A stretch of DNA of 64,000 nucleotides, from assembly GCA_964017195.1 (NCBI GenBank), contig OZ024897.1:6839451-6903450 (forward strand), written 5' to 3'. This document shows positions 16,442 through 29,200 of the stretch, one piece after another. The notes below the pieces were generated by a model, which was not told the origin of the DNA, made no database searches, and was given only the letters and a program-made list of their open reading frames with translations. Made by a program: the position numbers and the translations under genes. Each line of letters opens with the position of its first letter. Position 1 is the stretch's first letter. The DNA is from Siderastrea radians (Eukaryota; Cnidaria; Anthozoa; Scleractinia; Rhizangiidae).

Positions 16442-18882
16442 TTATTCATCTTCATCTTCCCCTGCATCCTTGACATAACGGTGCTTAATGTGATTCCACA
16501 GTCGCTGGTAAAAAGAGAAAACATGCAATTGTTAAATACCACATAGGAAAGGAAATATTTACTTCCGCTTTCCATCCATGTGAAGGAATTCTTTCTTCCA
16601 CATGAATCCATCCAAACTTTTATTTTGAGTGGAAATGTTGCGGTGTGGCAGAACATCCACCATCTTCAATGGATTTGTTATCCCCAAAACAATTCATTAG
16701 AATATGTTACATAAATTATTATTGTTGTTTTTGCAACACATTGTAGGGTGATTTCAAATCATACAGCCAATTAAATCAAGTGATGGGAGTGTTATATATG
16801 TGATTTCTTATTTTTAAAGTTTTAGTACTGAGCCTGACAAGTCAATTTGAACTAGCCTGCGTAGCAAGCATTTCGGTAAGGCTTTCCGCACGTTCGATGC
16901 ACTTTTCACTTTTTTGGCCGCGGGAAAATTGGGGCAGGCACAAAAAAGTGCGTGGAGGGGGAGGGGAAAGGAGAGAAGGAAACGCTTGCCCGCAAACCCC
17001 ACGATTTTGAAAAACCCATTTGTCCACGAACGGAGTTTCCTGATTGGTGCGGCATGGTAGTGTTGATTGCCAAGTGATAAATCCATCAATCAAATCAGGT
17101 ATGTGCATTTGAGCGTGACCCGCATTAACACAATGAACTGGTTCTCGATATCGGGGAATTCTTGTCACTATCACTATTTTTACCTGAAGTTCCTCTCAAG
17201 ATCATTTTTGTCCTTATCCAACGGCAGATCTCAAATACTTGCAGCAAGCTTTTTCCGACACGGAGGAATCTACACAAACATTCTTGCGACAAGGACTGTT
17301 GCCTGATAGAGTTTGGAGCAGCCGTTTTAATACACCGTGAGTGGATAGACTGTTTTGACGGAGTTTGGGAAACAGCAGACTTGCTACCAATCGCACTCCG
17401 AATAACTTTGAATAATGCCCCTAAATTTCGAATTTTTCGAGCACAAAAATTGCACAGGCATACAGTCCAGAAATAGCTCCAAGTTTTGAACAACTTTCAT
17501 TCCAACCGCTCTGCAAAGATCAGCGAGAATTGTTCCATAAGAGTCCTTTCTTTGCGACACTTTGAAACAGTTTTCCGAAGAAACTAAACCCGATTTTCCA
17601 GGCTGAGATAAAGTTCCAAATTTAACTGTGAAATTACGACACATCCTGAAGCGATCGTTTAGAGTTTGTTTTGATTTTGATGGAAGTAAATTTGTATCCT
17701 CCAGTGATCTGTTATTCGTAAAATACTTTATTCACCAGCTGTCACACTGTGAATTTATCCAACTGCAAAAGTGTCAAAGGGGCGTTTTTCAAAATCATGG
17801 GGTTTGCGGGCAAGGGTTTCCTTTTCTCGCCTCCCCTCCCCCTCCCCGCTGCTGCCATCAGTGTTGCGCTTGCCCCAATTTTTGCGCAGCCAAAAAGTGA
17901 AGAACGCCTCCAACGGGCAGAAAGCCTTACGGAAACGCTTGCTATGCAGGCTAAATTTGAACATACAAATCTTTCAGATATCCATTTTTTTCTCCAAAAC
18001 AGCATCCTGTTAACTTAATGGAGAAAGAGAGTACCAGTGTTTTTTGACCACAATGACAACAAAATACAAAAGGAAAAAAAAGAAATAAAAAAAAACTGGG
18101 GCGCAACCTGCAAGGTTTACGACTACAAAATTAATTATATAACTTACAATACATAGAGAGAGTACTGATACATAGAGAGAGAGTACCCATATATTACAAG
18201 GCAAATTACCAGGACAAATAGTAGGATTGAGAATAACAGAAAATTGAGAAATACCCAAAATATTAATGGAGACTTACTATGCAACTTACTGTGCCTGGCA
18301 ATTTAATGAATCCTAAAAACCTTGGCCCAGGAAACCTAATAAAATACTGGGTAACCTGTGATGTACAAGCATCCCATGTTGGGGGAGAGGGGGCAGGGGG
18401 GAGGGTACAAATATTCCTTAAAATTTCAGAGTGACAGTAGTGTGAGCCACTAGGTCCGTGTTGTTTTAAAAAATTATTTAAAAAAAAAAAAAGGTTTTGA
18501 CTTTGAAATCTTTAAAGAAAAACAAGTTGCATAATATATAAGTCTACTGTCTTAGATACCTCTAATATTGACGATTGAGTGTCAAATATAATGTTAATGA
18601 TTTTTGCAGTAACATTGGTATTTTGACTTGCTCCGTTAACCCAGCACAACTTGACAGACATCATAGTGTTAGTACACTCTAGATGAGTTAAGTTATTCCT
18701 TTCACAGAGAACGAAAGCCGCGCTATACTTCAAATACTCACCCCTCGGTTCATATTTTCCCACAAGTTATCCATTCCTTCATCAAACACTCTCTCGAAAA
18801 TAAAACCTCCAACAACTATGGTCACAACAAATGTAGAGGTCCGGCGAAATAATGCGTTATAAATTGTTCTACCAAGACTCAT
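16442..18882 (-). CDS. UQCR10: Cytochrome b-c1 complex subunit 9 (complex III)
   Basis: Small single-helix subunit of respiratory complex III in the inner mitochondrial membrane, next to the Rieske protein and cytochrome c1. Two minus-strand exons: 18882-18742 (47 codons, donor GGG|GTGAGT) and 16504-16442 (20 codons plus stop, acceptor TTACCAG). Together 67 aa; the human protein is 63. Exon 1 carries FRRTSTFVVTIVVGGFIFER, the family's conserved segment and transmembrane helix (about residues 13-31). Exon 2 gives LWNHIKHRY, close to the vertebrate LWKHIKHKY, then an acidic tail. Without splicing the C-terminal half is lost, so neither exon is recognisable as one long open frame. The intron holds a 1.1-kb TIR element. 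Confidence 0.95.
16853..17953. mobile_element. TIR transposon with zinc-finger-like coding remnant
   Basis: Long imperfect inverted arms of about 160 bp: 16853-17015 and 17790-17953. Outer ends TAGCCTGCGTAGCAAGC and GCTTGCTATGCAGGCTA. The arms share GGTTTGCGGGCAAG-like and CCCCAATTTT words. The minus-strand interior holds a frameshifted coding remnant (separate entry). It lies in the UQCR10 intron. Confidence 0.8.
17125..17644 (-). pseudogene. Frameshifted ORF inside the TIR element
   Basis: Minus strand. A first frame (17644 to about 17470) begins MCRNFTVKFGTLSQPGK and includes GTILADLCRAVGMK. A second frame continues (17493-17125) with CLCNFCARKIRNLGALF. The C-x2-C followed by KIRN-x-x-LF suggests the N-terminal half of a ZAD-like or similar zinc-binding domain. 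One frameshift near 17470 separates the two parts. I cannot name the family with confidence; it may be transposon-encoded or captured. Confidence 0.4.
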
Positions 18883-19122
18883 CTTGATTCCTGAATCTTT
18901 CAGAAAACAAAGTTGGGTAACTCAACCGGCTTTTTCGAACAAAGATGGCGTCTGCGACTTGTGACTCGCAACGGATGATGGTCTTGTTTACCGCTTGCAA
19001 AGTCTAATGGGATGTCTACGTCATCTTGGCGCCATTTTACCAATCGATCTCAAAGCTCGAAGCCAGGCAGGACATTTCGAATTTTGCTTCTAGATCCCTT
19101 TTTGAGCCTTTTGGATCATCAG
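18883..19122. promoter_or_regulatory. Bidirectional promoter UQCR10/DCTPP1
   Basis: 240 bp between divergent start codons, with no TATA box. It holds YY1-like words AAAGATGGCGTCTG (18941-18954, plus) and GGCGCCATTTT (19028-19038, minus sense), and a CREB/ATF-like TACGTCA (19017-19023). An in-frame upstream ATG at 19012 lies next to these motifs. Confidence 0.55.
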
Positions 19123-22100
19123 ATGTCGGACATGTTAGCTAGTTCATCAACTCGCGACGAAAGTGCCATGGATCTGGAGGAGTTGAATGAGTTTCGTTTT
19201 AGCGAAGAGCCCTCATTAGAGAAAATGTAAGCTGAATAATTTCATAGTCACATGGGTATTCTAACTGAAGTTTTAATTTCATTTTATAGAGACTTACAAG
19301 CTTATATGTTAAAACGTATAATTTCTGATTTTAATTGACCGCTTCCTATTTCTTTTCAGTCGTCAGATGCAGTCTGACTTTGCAAAGGAAAGAGATTGGA
19401 ATCAATTTCACCAGCCCAGGAATCTGGTCCTTGCCATGGTACAGAAGCCAGTTAAAAAAAAAAAAAACGACCTGGCCTAAAACCTTCGTCCGAATTGATG
19501 GAAAGCTTGGCAAATTTCACCTTTTCTCGTCTTTTGTCCCCCCCTTCCGTTAATAGAATGAGGTTTTGATATACGTAACTTTCCCCTGGTCACTCGTGTC
19601 GGGTGCTGGAGTGAGTTAGGGGGGAGGGGTGGGGTCAGAAGAGAATAACTCTTTGGATTTTGCAACAGCATCAATGGAAAATTACGTACCTTTTATGAAA
19701 CCTTTCCAACAACCTTGACGATGGTTGTAGGCTTGGATAAATTGTGCAAATAAATTGGATTATTTAAATAAATATACTGTGAATGGTTTGAACCCAGGAG
19801 CCATGTCATAACTCAGTAAGGTATGATCGTTCGGGTGAGTGTAGTCCTGAGAAGGACTGTTTGCGATGACATTGACTGACGTTTCAACAACCTGAGTGGT
19901 GCCTGTCAGCAATGCTTTAAAAACTGCTTACTATGCTCTCAAATTTCTCAAACAAAGCTATGCTTGCATTAAATATGTTTGGTAAGCTGTTATCTTCATG
20001 TTCACAATTGCCAAATTATATTCATTCTAGTGAGAACTGGCAAATACAAAGCTGCATATTATTTTCTGAGGTATTCATTCCAAATCAAGGTGGTTTTTTT
20101 GCGAGAACATTATTTAGGAAAAAGTTCTGAAAATAATATTCTCCTTAAAGAAGCACAGTGCAGTGAAATTCTTCTATTTTGTTATTGGAAATTGTCTATT
20201 AGTGGTAACAGTCATATAACTTATAAAAACCATGAGCCCATAACCCAGAGTGTGCAACTTCTAGATATTCCTGTCACAGCATTTTCACAGACCAGTTTAT
20301 TTTTATATTGAATTTTCTGCAAAGTCATCAATCACAAACTTTGCAAATTATTTGTCAGCCTTGTGTTATGCCTTGCGTTACAAATCAAGCATTTTAGAAG
20401 GAGAAAGAGCAATGGAAGGCCGCCATGTTTTAGGGATGCGGACTCGTGTGGAGCAAAACTCAAATTTTTATGGGAAATAATAATCTAAAACCTGTTTAAA
20501 AATAAACTGTCTGTGAAAACACCCTGGCATAGGCTTAGTGTGGGAGTTGTATGCTCAAGGTTTTGGGCTCCTGTAAAATTCCATTAGTCCATGTAATTAT
20601 CCATGTCTTGTTTTGTAGGTTGGGGAAGTTGGAGAAGTGGCAGAGTTGTTGTAAGTAGTTCTGATTAACCTTTCAGTTTGTATTTAGCAGTCCACCTCAG
20701 TCCACTGGGAGAATGAAACCAAGAACCCAAACATGCCTTTATGATTAAAATATATTACTGGTATTTAATGTCACTGTTCCAAGCCAACTTGTCATATTTT
20801 TAATACAATGGTTACTGCTTCTACTATTCTATATACATTTTTCTTGTTCCCACAATTTTTTAATTTTGATTTTAACACAATGTCATAGTCGCTGTAGCGC
20901 TGACTTCAAGGAACTTGCACATTATTAACAGAAAACTTAGGGATAAAAAAATGAGGTTTTGACAACTTGGTGTCGTTATTTTTCAAATGTGAATTTGAAG
21001 GGGTGTCACGACACAGATTCATTGAACCGTCATGTTTATATTTGCTAATTTGTGTTCTTCTATGATTAGAGGTTTGTACATTATTTTTTACATAATATTT
21101 TTGTATTGTTAAATTTTACAGCCAATGGAAAGGTGAAGTGAAAGAGGGACTACCAGGTTCGTGTATAGCAGTGGAACTGATCACTTTAAATCTGAATCTG
21201 AACAACTTCTCATTATATGCTAGCACAGAGATACATGTATTGTAAAATTTCATACTTTCTCTTTCTTAAGGAGCAGCTATTTTAAGTGAAAGGGCAAGGG
21301 CATTGTTTTGGCTCTGCTGAAACAGTGGCACTTGTTTGTTTTTTTCCAGGCTTCTTGTCTTATTTTTTATTATGATTTCCCTAAATTTTATAAATTTTTT
21401 ATGCTACCTATAAGGGGTCAACATTACGTTTTTAAGTTGGTTGCTGTTGCCTTTGGGCAACAAAGTCTCACAGTTTAGTTGCCCAAGGAAAAAATTTTAG
21501 TTGCCTAAAACACTCAGCACAGACAAACCAAACGAAAGCTTTATCTGCAAAATACTGTCATTTTTCTATTACTTAACCCTTTAAGCCCAAGAGTTACCTA
21601 TCAGCATCAAATTTCTCCTCATCAAATCAGTGTACAGTGTATTATAAAACATACAGGTCATGAGAACTTAGCAACTGATCACCAAAGATGAATGTCTTGA
21701 TGTTTGAAAAAGTTCTCCCAATTAGCAATCAATTAAATCTGTGGAGACCAGTGAAGAGAAATTGTATGAAGATGTTGGGGCTTACACGGTTAAGTGAACA
21801 CAAGGAATATGATTAAATTATTTGCAACAGTCCAACCATTTTCGAGCTACCATGAACAGCTTTTCACTTTATAGAAAAAAAAATTAAAGGAGTTTTCTAT
21901 TATTTTTTAAGTTTGCAGCGTGGATTTCAGACAAGACAAATCATAGTAAATTTCTGAATTACTTTATATGTTTATCTACAACCTTGACAGAGATTTCAGT
22001 TGCCCGACCGGGCAACTAAGATCCCAAACTTACTTGCCCTGATTAAATTTTTGGTTGCCCCGGGTAAGCGGGCAACCAAATTTGTCTAATCTTAAACAAA

Positions 22101-22818
22101 TTGTGATTGTTATGAAGATATGTAATTTCCCTTTTATTCACTTTTTAAAATCCTTGTACATAATTTTAAAGTAATTTTTAATTTTTAATTTTTATTGTGT
22201 AGTCATAATTTACGCAGGGCCCCTTTTGATACCAGCCAATGGCTGATAGGGCTACCTTACCTAAATAAAGTTGACTTGACGTGACTTGACTTGTACATGG
22301 CGTGACAACAATCATGCAACCATACCCTCTAAGTTGAGACCCTGTGTAGGACAGACTCAGGTAAAATTATACACCGTGTTCAGGACAGAGGGGCCAAAAA
22401 CCATACCCTGTCCATTCGCACGTTCCCGTATGGGCCATATCAGGGAGTACTCCCACCCCCGGGCTGACATGTAGGTTGTCATATAACTAAAGGGAATTTT
22501 TCTGGGTGCTTATTTTGTTCTTAATGTTGTTTTTGGAGGAAGTTGGGTGAGAGGACATTTTCTTTAAGTGTTAGTAGTAAGCAGGATACTGTTTTTTTTT
22601 TCGTAGATTGGTCACCCAAGGAGAAACAACATCTTGCCCAAGAACTCAGTGATGTGCTTGTCTACTTGGTCAGACTGGCTGAAAAGTGCCAGGTTGATCT
22701 TCCAAAGGAAGTAGTAGCAAAGATAGCATTAAATTCCAAGAAATACCCAGCACACCTAGTAAAGGGATGTAGCAAAAAGTATACAGAGTACAAGGAATTT
22801 AATTCTTTGAGTGAATGA
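19123..22818 (+). CDS. DCTPP1: dCTP pyrophosphatase 1
   Basis: All-alpha MazG-type NTP pyrophosphatase that hydrolyses dCTP and modified dCTPs to dCMP and pyrophosphate, cleaning the nucleotide pool. Five exons: 19123-19226, 19360-19438, 20619-20650, 21122-21156 and 22607-22818. All are GT-AG with matching phases, 462 nt, 153 aa (human 170). Residues 34-61 contain FAKERDWNQFHQPRNL. Metal-binding motifs: E64-x2-E67 in VGEVGEVAELFQW and E96-x2-D99 in LAQELSDVLVYL. Later KYPAHLVKGCSKKY matches the family C-terminal helix. Start chosen at 19123 because YY1-like motifs lie upstream of it; the in-frame ATG at 19012 would add 37 residues. Intron 4 carries MITE and LINE remnants. Confidence 0.96.
21440..22085. 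mobile_element. TIR-like repeat with GGGCAAC ends, containing a MITE
   Basis: Left end includes GTTGCCTTTGGGCAAC; the right end includes GTTGCCCGACCGGGCAAC and GTAAGCGGGCAACC. A CCTTTAAGCCCC MITE (21573-21794) is nested inside. It resembles the ends of the 4330-5319 element (GTCCCTGGGCAACTGG). Confidence 0.5.
21573..21794. mobile_element. MITE, CCTTTAAGCCCC family (nested)
   Basis: Ends TTAACCCTTTAAGCCC and GGGGCTTACACGGTTAA. Same interior and orientation as the copy at 3978. Confidence 0.8.
22200..22290 (+). repeat. LINE-type 3' tail
   Basis: Contains CCTAAATAAAGTTGACTTGA followed by a degenerate TTGAC microsatellite, a layout typical of non-LTR retrotransposon 3' ends. No coding part is attached. 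Confidence 0.5.
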
Positions 22819-24019
22819 CTGATTCGTAGCTTTAGCTTTATTTTTTATCAACTAGTGGTTTAATAACAAAAGAATGTAAATAGGAAATTGGTATGCCACC
22901 GTCTTAGCATTAAATAGTGAGATGATAAAACTTAATATATTTGTCTGGAAATATTTTAGAACTTTTTATTTTTTAAGGATACTGACTGAGGCAGTTGGCA
23001 GTGTTGAATAGAACCATGGAGACTCAATGGCATGCCTCAGTTTGTCAAGAATGCCAGAAATATGTGTAACAACATACTCAGAGACCAGGAGAAACTAGCT
23101 TGTGTGAGGGGAAGTTGAAGTAGTCATTTACCCCAACTTTTCTTCCCAATTTTTTTCACTCTCATTTATACTTCTCACTCCCTCCATCTGCTCCTGTGTC
23201 TGCAAGGGTGTGAGGTTTAATTCAATTTTTAATGTTATATTTTATGTTTTCAAAGCTCCAAGATTTCTCTTGAAAATTTCTCAGTTTTTCTGAGGCACAA
23301 GACACTTAATTTTGCCTCATCTCTCTGAGGTTTTATTTTTTATTAGTTTTTTACTATGATCTCTGACAATAATACATTTGTTAGCGTGAAAGTGCATTCT
23401 GCTTTTTAAATCCTTTGCAGGATTTTTTGATGTAACTATCATTGTATTTATGGAAGCATGTAACTATGTATTTATGAAAACATGTTCACCCAAGAATTCA
23501 TTGCCCATTTCATACTAAGTCACTTCATATTTGCATTTTTGTGTTTACAGAAAAAACCTTTTCCTTTGTATATTTTGTTTCAATATCTCATTCTTTCCCT
23601 TATCACATCAGTAACTCAGTCATTAGATATATAATTATAGATATTTACAGAAAGTGTTTCTGGTATTCAATTTTTGCCTTCTGTGATTACACAAGAAAAG
23701 AGTCATTTATAAGAGAACAGTTTCACCAAATTCTCAAATTCAGTGTTGAGAAATATCTCTCATCCCCCCCCCCCCCCACAAAAGAATGGAGTTTTGAAAC
23801 CAAGTTGCTGTGAATTCTCTGTAATAAAGTTCTTTTATGTATGTAAAGTGTAATGATTTTTTCTTCATGTTGCTTCATTTAACTTGTGTTCAAGTGAGGG
23901 AGTCCTTTCTTTATTATAATTACTCCCTGCCCTACTCCCTTCAGCACCCACTGGCATCATAAGGAGGCAAAGTTCCTTGATCGAGTGCGTGTGTATGACT
24001 TGTTTTCCTGTGCCTTATG

Positions 24020-24292
24020 CACCTATCAATGTTAAGCCCTATTGTGGAAGGGGGGGCTACCCCTAGGGAATTTGACATTCCTTAGGGAAGCCAGCGTCAA
24101 ATTCCCTACCCTTGGACAACTAATGAATGTCAAATTTCAGCCCCTTTTTCTCAACAATAATTTCAGCTCCTTTTTCTCTGAAAGTCAAATAATTAGGACA
24201 CCATGCATGTTCAAAGTGCCTACTAGGGGGACATCCTTGTATGTCAATTTCCCGGGGAGGTGCTCCCCCACCCACTTAACATTGTTAGGTGC
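24020..24292. mobile_element. Small TIR element
   Basis: Ends CACCTATCAATGTTAAG and CTTAACATTGTTAGGTG. The interior has GGGAATTTGAC repeated in both orientations. A related inverted copy lies at about 57850-58047. Confidence 0.7.
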
Positions 24293-25284
24293 ATTATTGT
24301 TGAGATTTCATGGCACCTGGGAATGAGGCATTACCCCTCTCCATTGCCAGAATACTTTGCAAGATTTCCATCCTGGGGGGGGGGGGGTACAGGGGGTTTA
24401 AACCTCCTGCTTCCCATATCCTTTAATCCCAATCCCAATTTTTTCGATTGCAAAATATTGCACAATGTTGCATAATTTTCCCTTTTTTTCTCCCGCTTCC
24501 TGCCACCTTAGGATCACCTTAGGATCCCGCTTCCCACCCCCCCTGTCCTCCTCCACCTATGCCTGGTGGTGGTTTTTATGTGGGGTTGTGCAGCCCACTG
24601 GAAAGCCCAGGGGGGGGGGTACTCCAGATTTTGAGTGACGGAGATGCAAAGGATTTTTTTGGGTTTGAAATTTGCAATTTCAGGATATGAAAAAGGTGCC
24701 ATTTTGATGAAAATTAGTATATTAAATGGTAAATGTGTGAGGCTCCCAGTATAAAACTTTATTGAATAGCCCTTCACCGACCATTAACCCTTTCACTCCA
24801 AAGAGTACTTAAAATCAAAAGTCAAGACAAATCCCAAGTTAAAATTTGTAAAATACTCACATATAAATAGTATTGTGAAAAAGTACTGTTGAGGATTTAT
24901 TTTAATGGTCACATCATAGGATTTCATCCGCAGACTCAAAAGTTAGAACCACCTCAAATGTCTCCCCAACTGAAAGGGTAACCATCCCCATATATACTCG
25001 AAAGTTGAGTCATAAAAACCAGTCCAACTTCAGAGTATAGCTGAAATGACCACTCAAGTGAAAGCTACTGAGCAGCTCTTGTGGTTCTTTTTATTATGCT
25101 TTACAAAGAGTGGTTGCAGATGAAATCCTGTTAGCCATTAATTAAGTGCCTTGTTTTGACGGTAGTTTTCCATTTTGATTTTGTTTATGAATTTATTGTT
25201 AATAAATTTTTTTTTCTCGTCTGGTATGAAAAAAAAATTATATTCCACTCGGGTATTATGTCTAACAAAAAGAAACTGCGAAGA

Positions 25285-25390
25285 TCGCCTGCTCACGCGT
25301 GGAAACGTGGTGCGCGCGTAATGAGGCGCTAGTGTTCGAAGGGCTCCTAATGATCACGCGCGCGTCACGTTTCCACGCGGCAAGCGACAT
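25285..25390. repeat. GC-rich palindrome
   Basis: CACGCGTGGAAACGTG pairs with CACGTTTCCACGCGG about 60 bp away, with CGCGCG runs between them. It looks like a small foldback element. Confidence 0.6.
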
Positions 25391-26246
25391 TCGCGCTCGC
25401 TTGACTTGTCAGTTATCACCACTCAATAAAGTTTCTCTCACGGAGAGGGGTGGGGGCGCGGGGAGGCAACAGTTGCACTCCTTTAGTTACACCTCAGAGG
25501 TGTGCAAGAAACAGTATTGTTCCACGCGTTATAGAAGCTATTATCACGTTCACTTCACAAATTACGACAGATTATAACGAACCCCAAGTCCCCCATTTTT
25601 TCTCCCGAGTTCTCGTTCCCCTTTTCCTTGACCGTTAACGCCTGCCACGCAGGCTAAAATATTTTTTCAAAAGTAAAGAGTGTGTCCCCGTCAACTTTTC
25701 CCGCCAGTTTTCTCCATGAATTCTTGCAGTGTAACGAGCCAATCACAGAACAGGACTTCAGATAATAAGCCAATCACAGAAAAAAAGTTTTATCCACGTG
25801 ATAAACATACCCACGTGGGTTAAGGTGTTTAGCTGGCGCCTCCTTCGAAAAGTTTCATTCAGCCGAGGAAGAGAGATAAATTTAATAGTCATGTTGTTGT
25901 ACGAGGAGAAATAAATATATATATATTTCTGTTCAACTCGCCTTCTAGTCCCACCTGTCTTCACAAAAAGAAGCATTTAACAGCAGGGACCACTAAAGCG
26001 AAAGAGAGGAACTACGGTAAGTCATTTTTCCTGGACGTTTTAACTTTGCACCTCGAGGCGAGCTTTGTACTATTCATTCACACTTGCCAGAAAATTCATT
26101 TTTTCGTGTGTTAATGTGGTTACAGCTTTAAGTTACAGTTTGTCACCTCAAAAATTGACTTCGCTTTCAGTAAAATTCAATTGTTTCTTTTGCAGCAGAA
26201 TTTCCCGTGGAAGCAAAAGAATACAGCAGCAAGACTGAGATAACTT

Positions 26247-29200
26247 ATGTCAACAACAAACACACGTGGCGTTGAAACATTACGTTCGTTTTACAAGCTG
26301 GAGGAACTCAAGGGGTGAGTTTTGTTCTGTTTCTTCCAGCTTTTCAGCGCAGATTTAAAAAGCAGGTCTAGTTTATCTCAATCCAAGCTTCGACAATAAA
26401 TTTGTGCGGGAGTTCTTAAACTTTCTCAACTGTAAAGTTGTTTCAGCGCCAAAAGCGCGCCGTTCGTTCAATTCTGCAATGTCGTGCGTGACTCAGATGA
26501 AATTGTAATTACAAATGCGCGTGATGAACGAACAATTTTTTTACTAAGATTTTCCAACAAGCAGATAGTTTAAATTAAGGAGAACTGATACTCTGAATTT
26601 TTCTTTTCAAATCGCTCTGAGACTGAGAGGCACTTTTGCCATCTTGTCAAACGCGCCAGTTTTCGCGGGAAAGGTGTTTGTCTCAAAAACATTTCTTCCA
26701 ACGCTTGTGTCAAGTGTATTTGGCTCATTTTTCTAACAATTACATAGTTTAAATCAAAGAGAAGTGATATTCTGAATTTTTCTTTTGAAATCGCTCTAAA
26801 TGAGAAGCACATTGGCCATCTTGTAAAACGCGGGAAACGCGTTTGTGTCAAAAGCCATATTTTTTTGCGAACGCTTGGGTACGAGTGTATTTGGCTCATT
26901 TTTATCCGGAATTGTTCTATCGTAGTTTCCTAAATTTGGGAAAAACAAAAAGAAGGAATTTTTGGCTATTTTACAAACTTTGCCATTTTTCGCGGGAATC
27001 ATGTCTGTAACAAAAACCATACTGTATTTGTTTTGCGAAGGAAACTTCACTATTTAATGGGATTTACGTAGTGTAACAAACAAGTAAGGAGGTACGAAAT
27101 AATGCAAAAACAATCCGTGAAATAAAAAGGCAGTGCAGTACATTAGTTCATTTTATTTATACCATTACTTTTCGTAATTAATGGACGCTTTTGTTCTCAG
27201 TTTACAATTAACTGGACTTTCCTCATTCAAATAATTTTTTTCTGTACCTGATTAAACTGAAACTCGTACACATAACATATGGCAATATTTGGCCAAACTT
27301 TTATAAGAGCACCATCTTTTTAAAATCTGAATTACAGTGACTCGCAATATTGTCCATTCATTTCCAGTACTTGTACTTCAATGTATCAATACTGCCACTC
27401 TTTGTCAGTTAATGCTACAATTATGGTATCAAACGAATGCCTAGTCAATGATGAAGAACATCTGGTCATTTTCATTACGTAACATGTTACCATAGTGACA
27501 GTATAACCTGTTCAAACACCCTTAGTTTTAGCTTTAAGTGCTTATAACTAAAAAACGAGCTCAGTGACCCTTATTTTTTTATTATGGAATGGAAATGAGC
27601 TTGCTAAAATACAACTTTAGGCAAAGTAGAAAAACATTTCAAAAGGGGTTCAGAGCTACCTTTAAATTCAGAAAATTTAAGGTGGCTCTGAACCCCTTCC
27701 GACAACTTTTTTTTAAACTTTGTAAAAAGTTGTATTTTAACAAGCTTATTACAGTTCCATAATAAAAAATGAGAGTCAATGAGCTCGTTTTTTCAGTTAC
27801 AAGTACTTAAATCTGAAACTAAGGGTGTCTTTCACAACTCACAAGTTAAACTGTTACTATGGTAACCAGTTACATGACGAAAATGACCATAACTTGTTCA
27901 TCAATAATCCCATTTGTTTGATACCATTATTGTAGCATCAACTGATAAAGATTGGGAGTATAGGTCCGTCAAAGTATAAGTGCTAGAAATCACTGGAAAC
28001 TATTGCGAGCCACCTCAAGGCACGTTCTATCAACTTTTCACCTTTTTCCTGCACTGAGTAACTAAACAAAGAATCATAGATTGAAAATGATGTGAACTGC
28101 AGAAATACAAATGAAATAAAGATGTGACCATTGCAGTTGTAATATCGGAATTAAGCAATTTGGAATTAAGACCGGCAAAAAAATTTAGGGCTTCAAGAGG
28201 ATTTGAACCCGTGGCCTGTGCATTCGCGCTGCAGTGTGCTACCAACTACTGAGCTATGAAGACCCATACATTAGAAGCAAGCCAATTTATCAAGTTCATC
28301 TTTACCCTTGAAAGGAGAAATAGAATGAGAATGATGTGAACTGTGGAAATAAAAATAAAATGTGACCATCGCAGTTGTAATGGCAATCTAAGCAATTTTC
28401 AGGGCTTCGATGGGATTCAAACCCATGGCCTCTGTGTTCCTGCTGCAATTGCTTAAATTGCAATTACAACTGTGATGGTCACATCTTCATTTCATTTGTA
28501 ATTCTGCAGTTCACATCATTTTCATTCTATGTTTCATTGCTTTTACAGGATAAGATGAACTCAATAAATTGGCCTGCTCCCAATGAATGGGTTTTCATAG
28601 CGCAGTTGATAGAACACTGTTGATGGTCACATCTTCATTACAAAAAAATGAATATTTTGATCAAATTCTTTATTGCCAGTGTTGTTCACATTGCCAGCTA
28701 AATTTGGAAAATAATGGGGTGTTTTTGCATTTATTTTCATTTTTACTGGCCATATTTCAGCACCAAGCCATCTCTTATGGTTCTGCAAGTTCCAAAGACA
28801 TCTGAGCCACAGCATACCCAACATACAGAGTCTGAGTCACAGCAGCCAAGTTCCATTGAGATGAGGCTACAATGGCACCATCTCAAGTAAAGAGTCACCT
28901 GAAAGATGTATTGTACCGGTTAGTCAGCCTGGGATGGGAATGAGGGGTAAATAAGAGCTCTGGATGAACCTTACAAAGCACACGATCCACACATGATTGG
29001 CTATTCGGCTTAACTTAATGTAGTTAGATTAATTAACTGGGCCCCAAGGGTTGGCATGGTTCCTCCCCTTAGGCTCCCATTTGGGTTCCTTTGCAGGTTA
29101 TTCGGCCAGCGACTGGAATATTGGACTATTATTCGGCTTATCTTTTTTCGGCTTTCACAAGTTCAAGACTTTGGCAGGATCAAGATGACTTCACTGTATG

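Larger units (their letters stand above)
22819..25985. other. Intergenic after DCTPP1
   Basis: A possible DCTPP1 polyadenylation signal AATAAA lies at 23823-23828, about 1 kb past the stop. No other gene is supported. Repeats: a TIR element at 24020-24292, G-rich blocks with GGGGTAC at 24365 and 24610, a MITE-like block from 24785 containing CCACTCAAGTGAAAGCTACTG (shared with 13.5 and 14.3 kb), and a GC-rich palindrome at 25285-25390. Confidence 0.5.
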
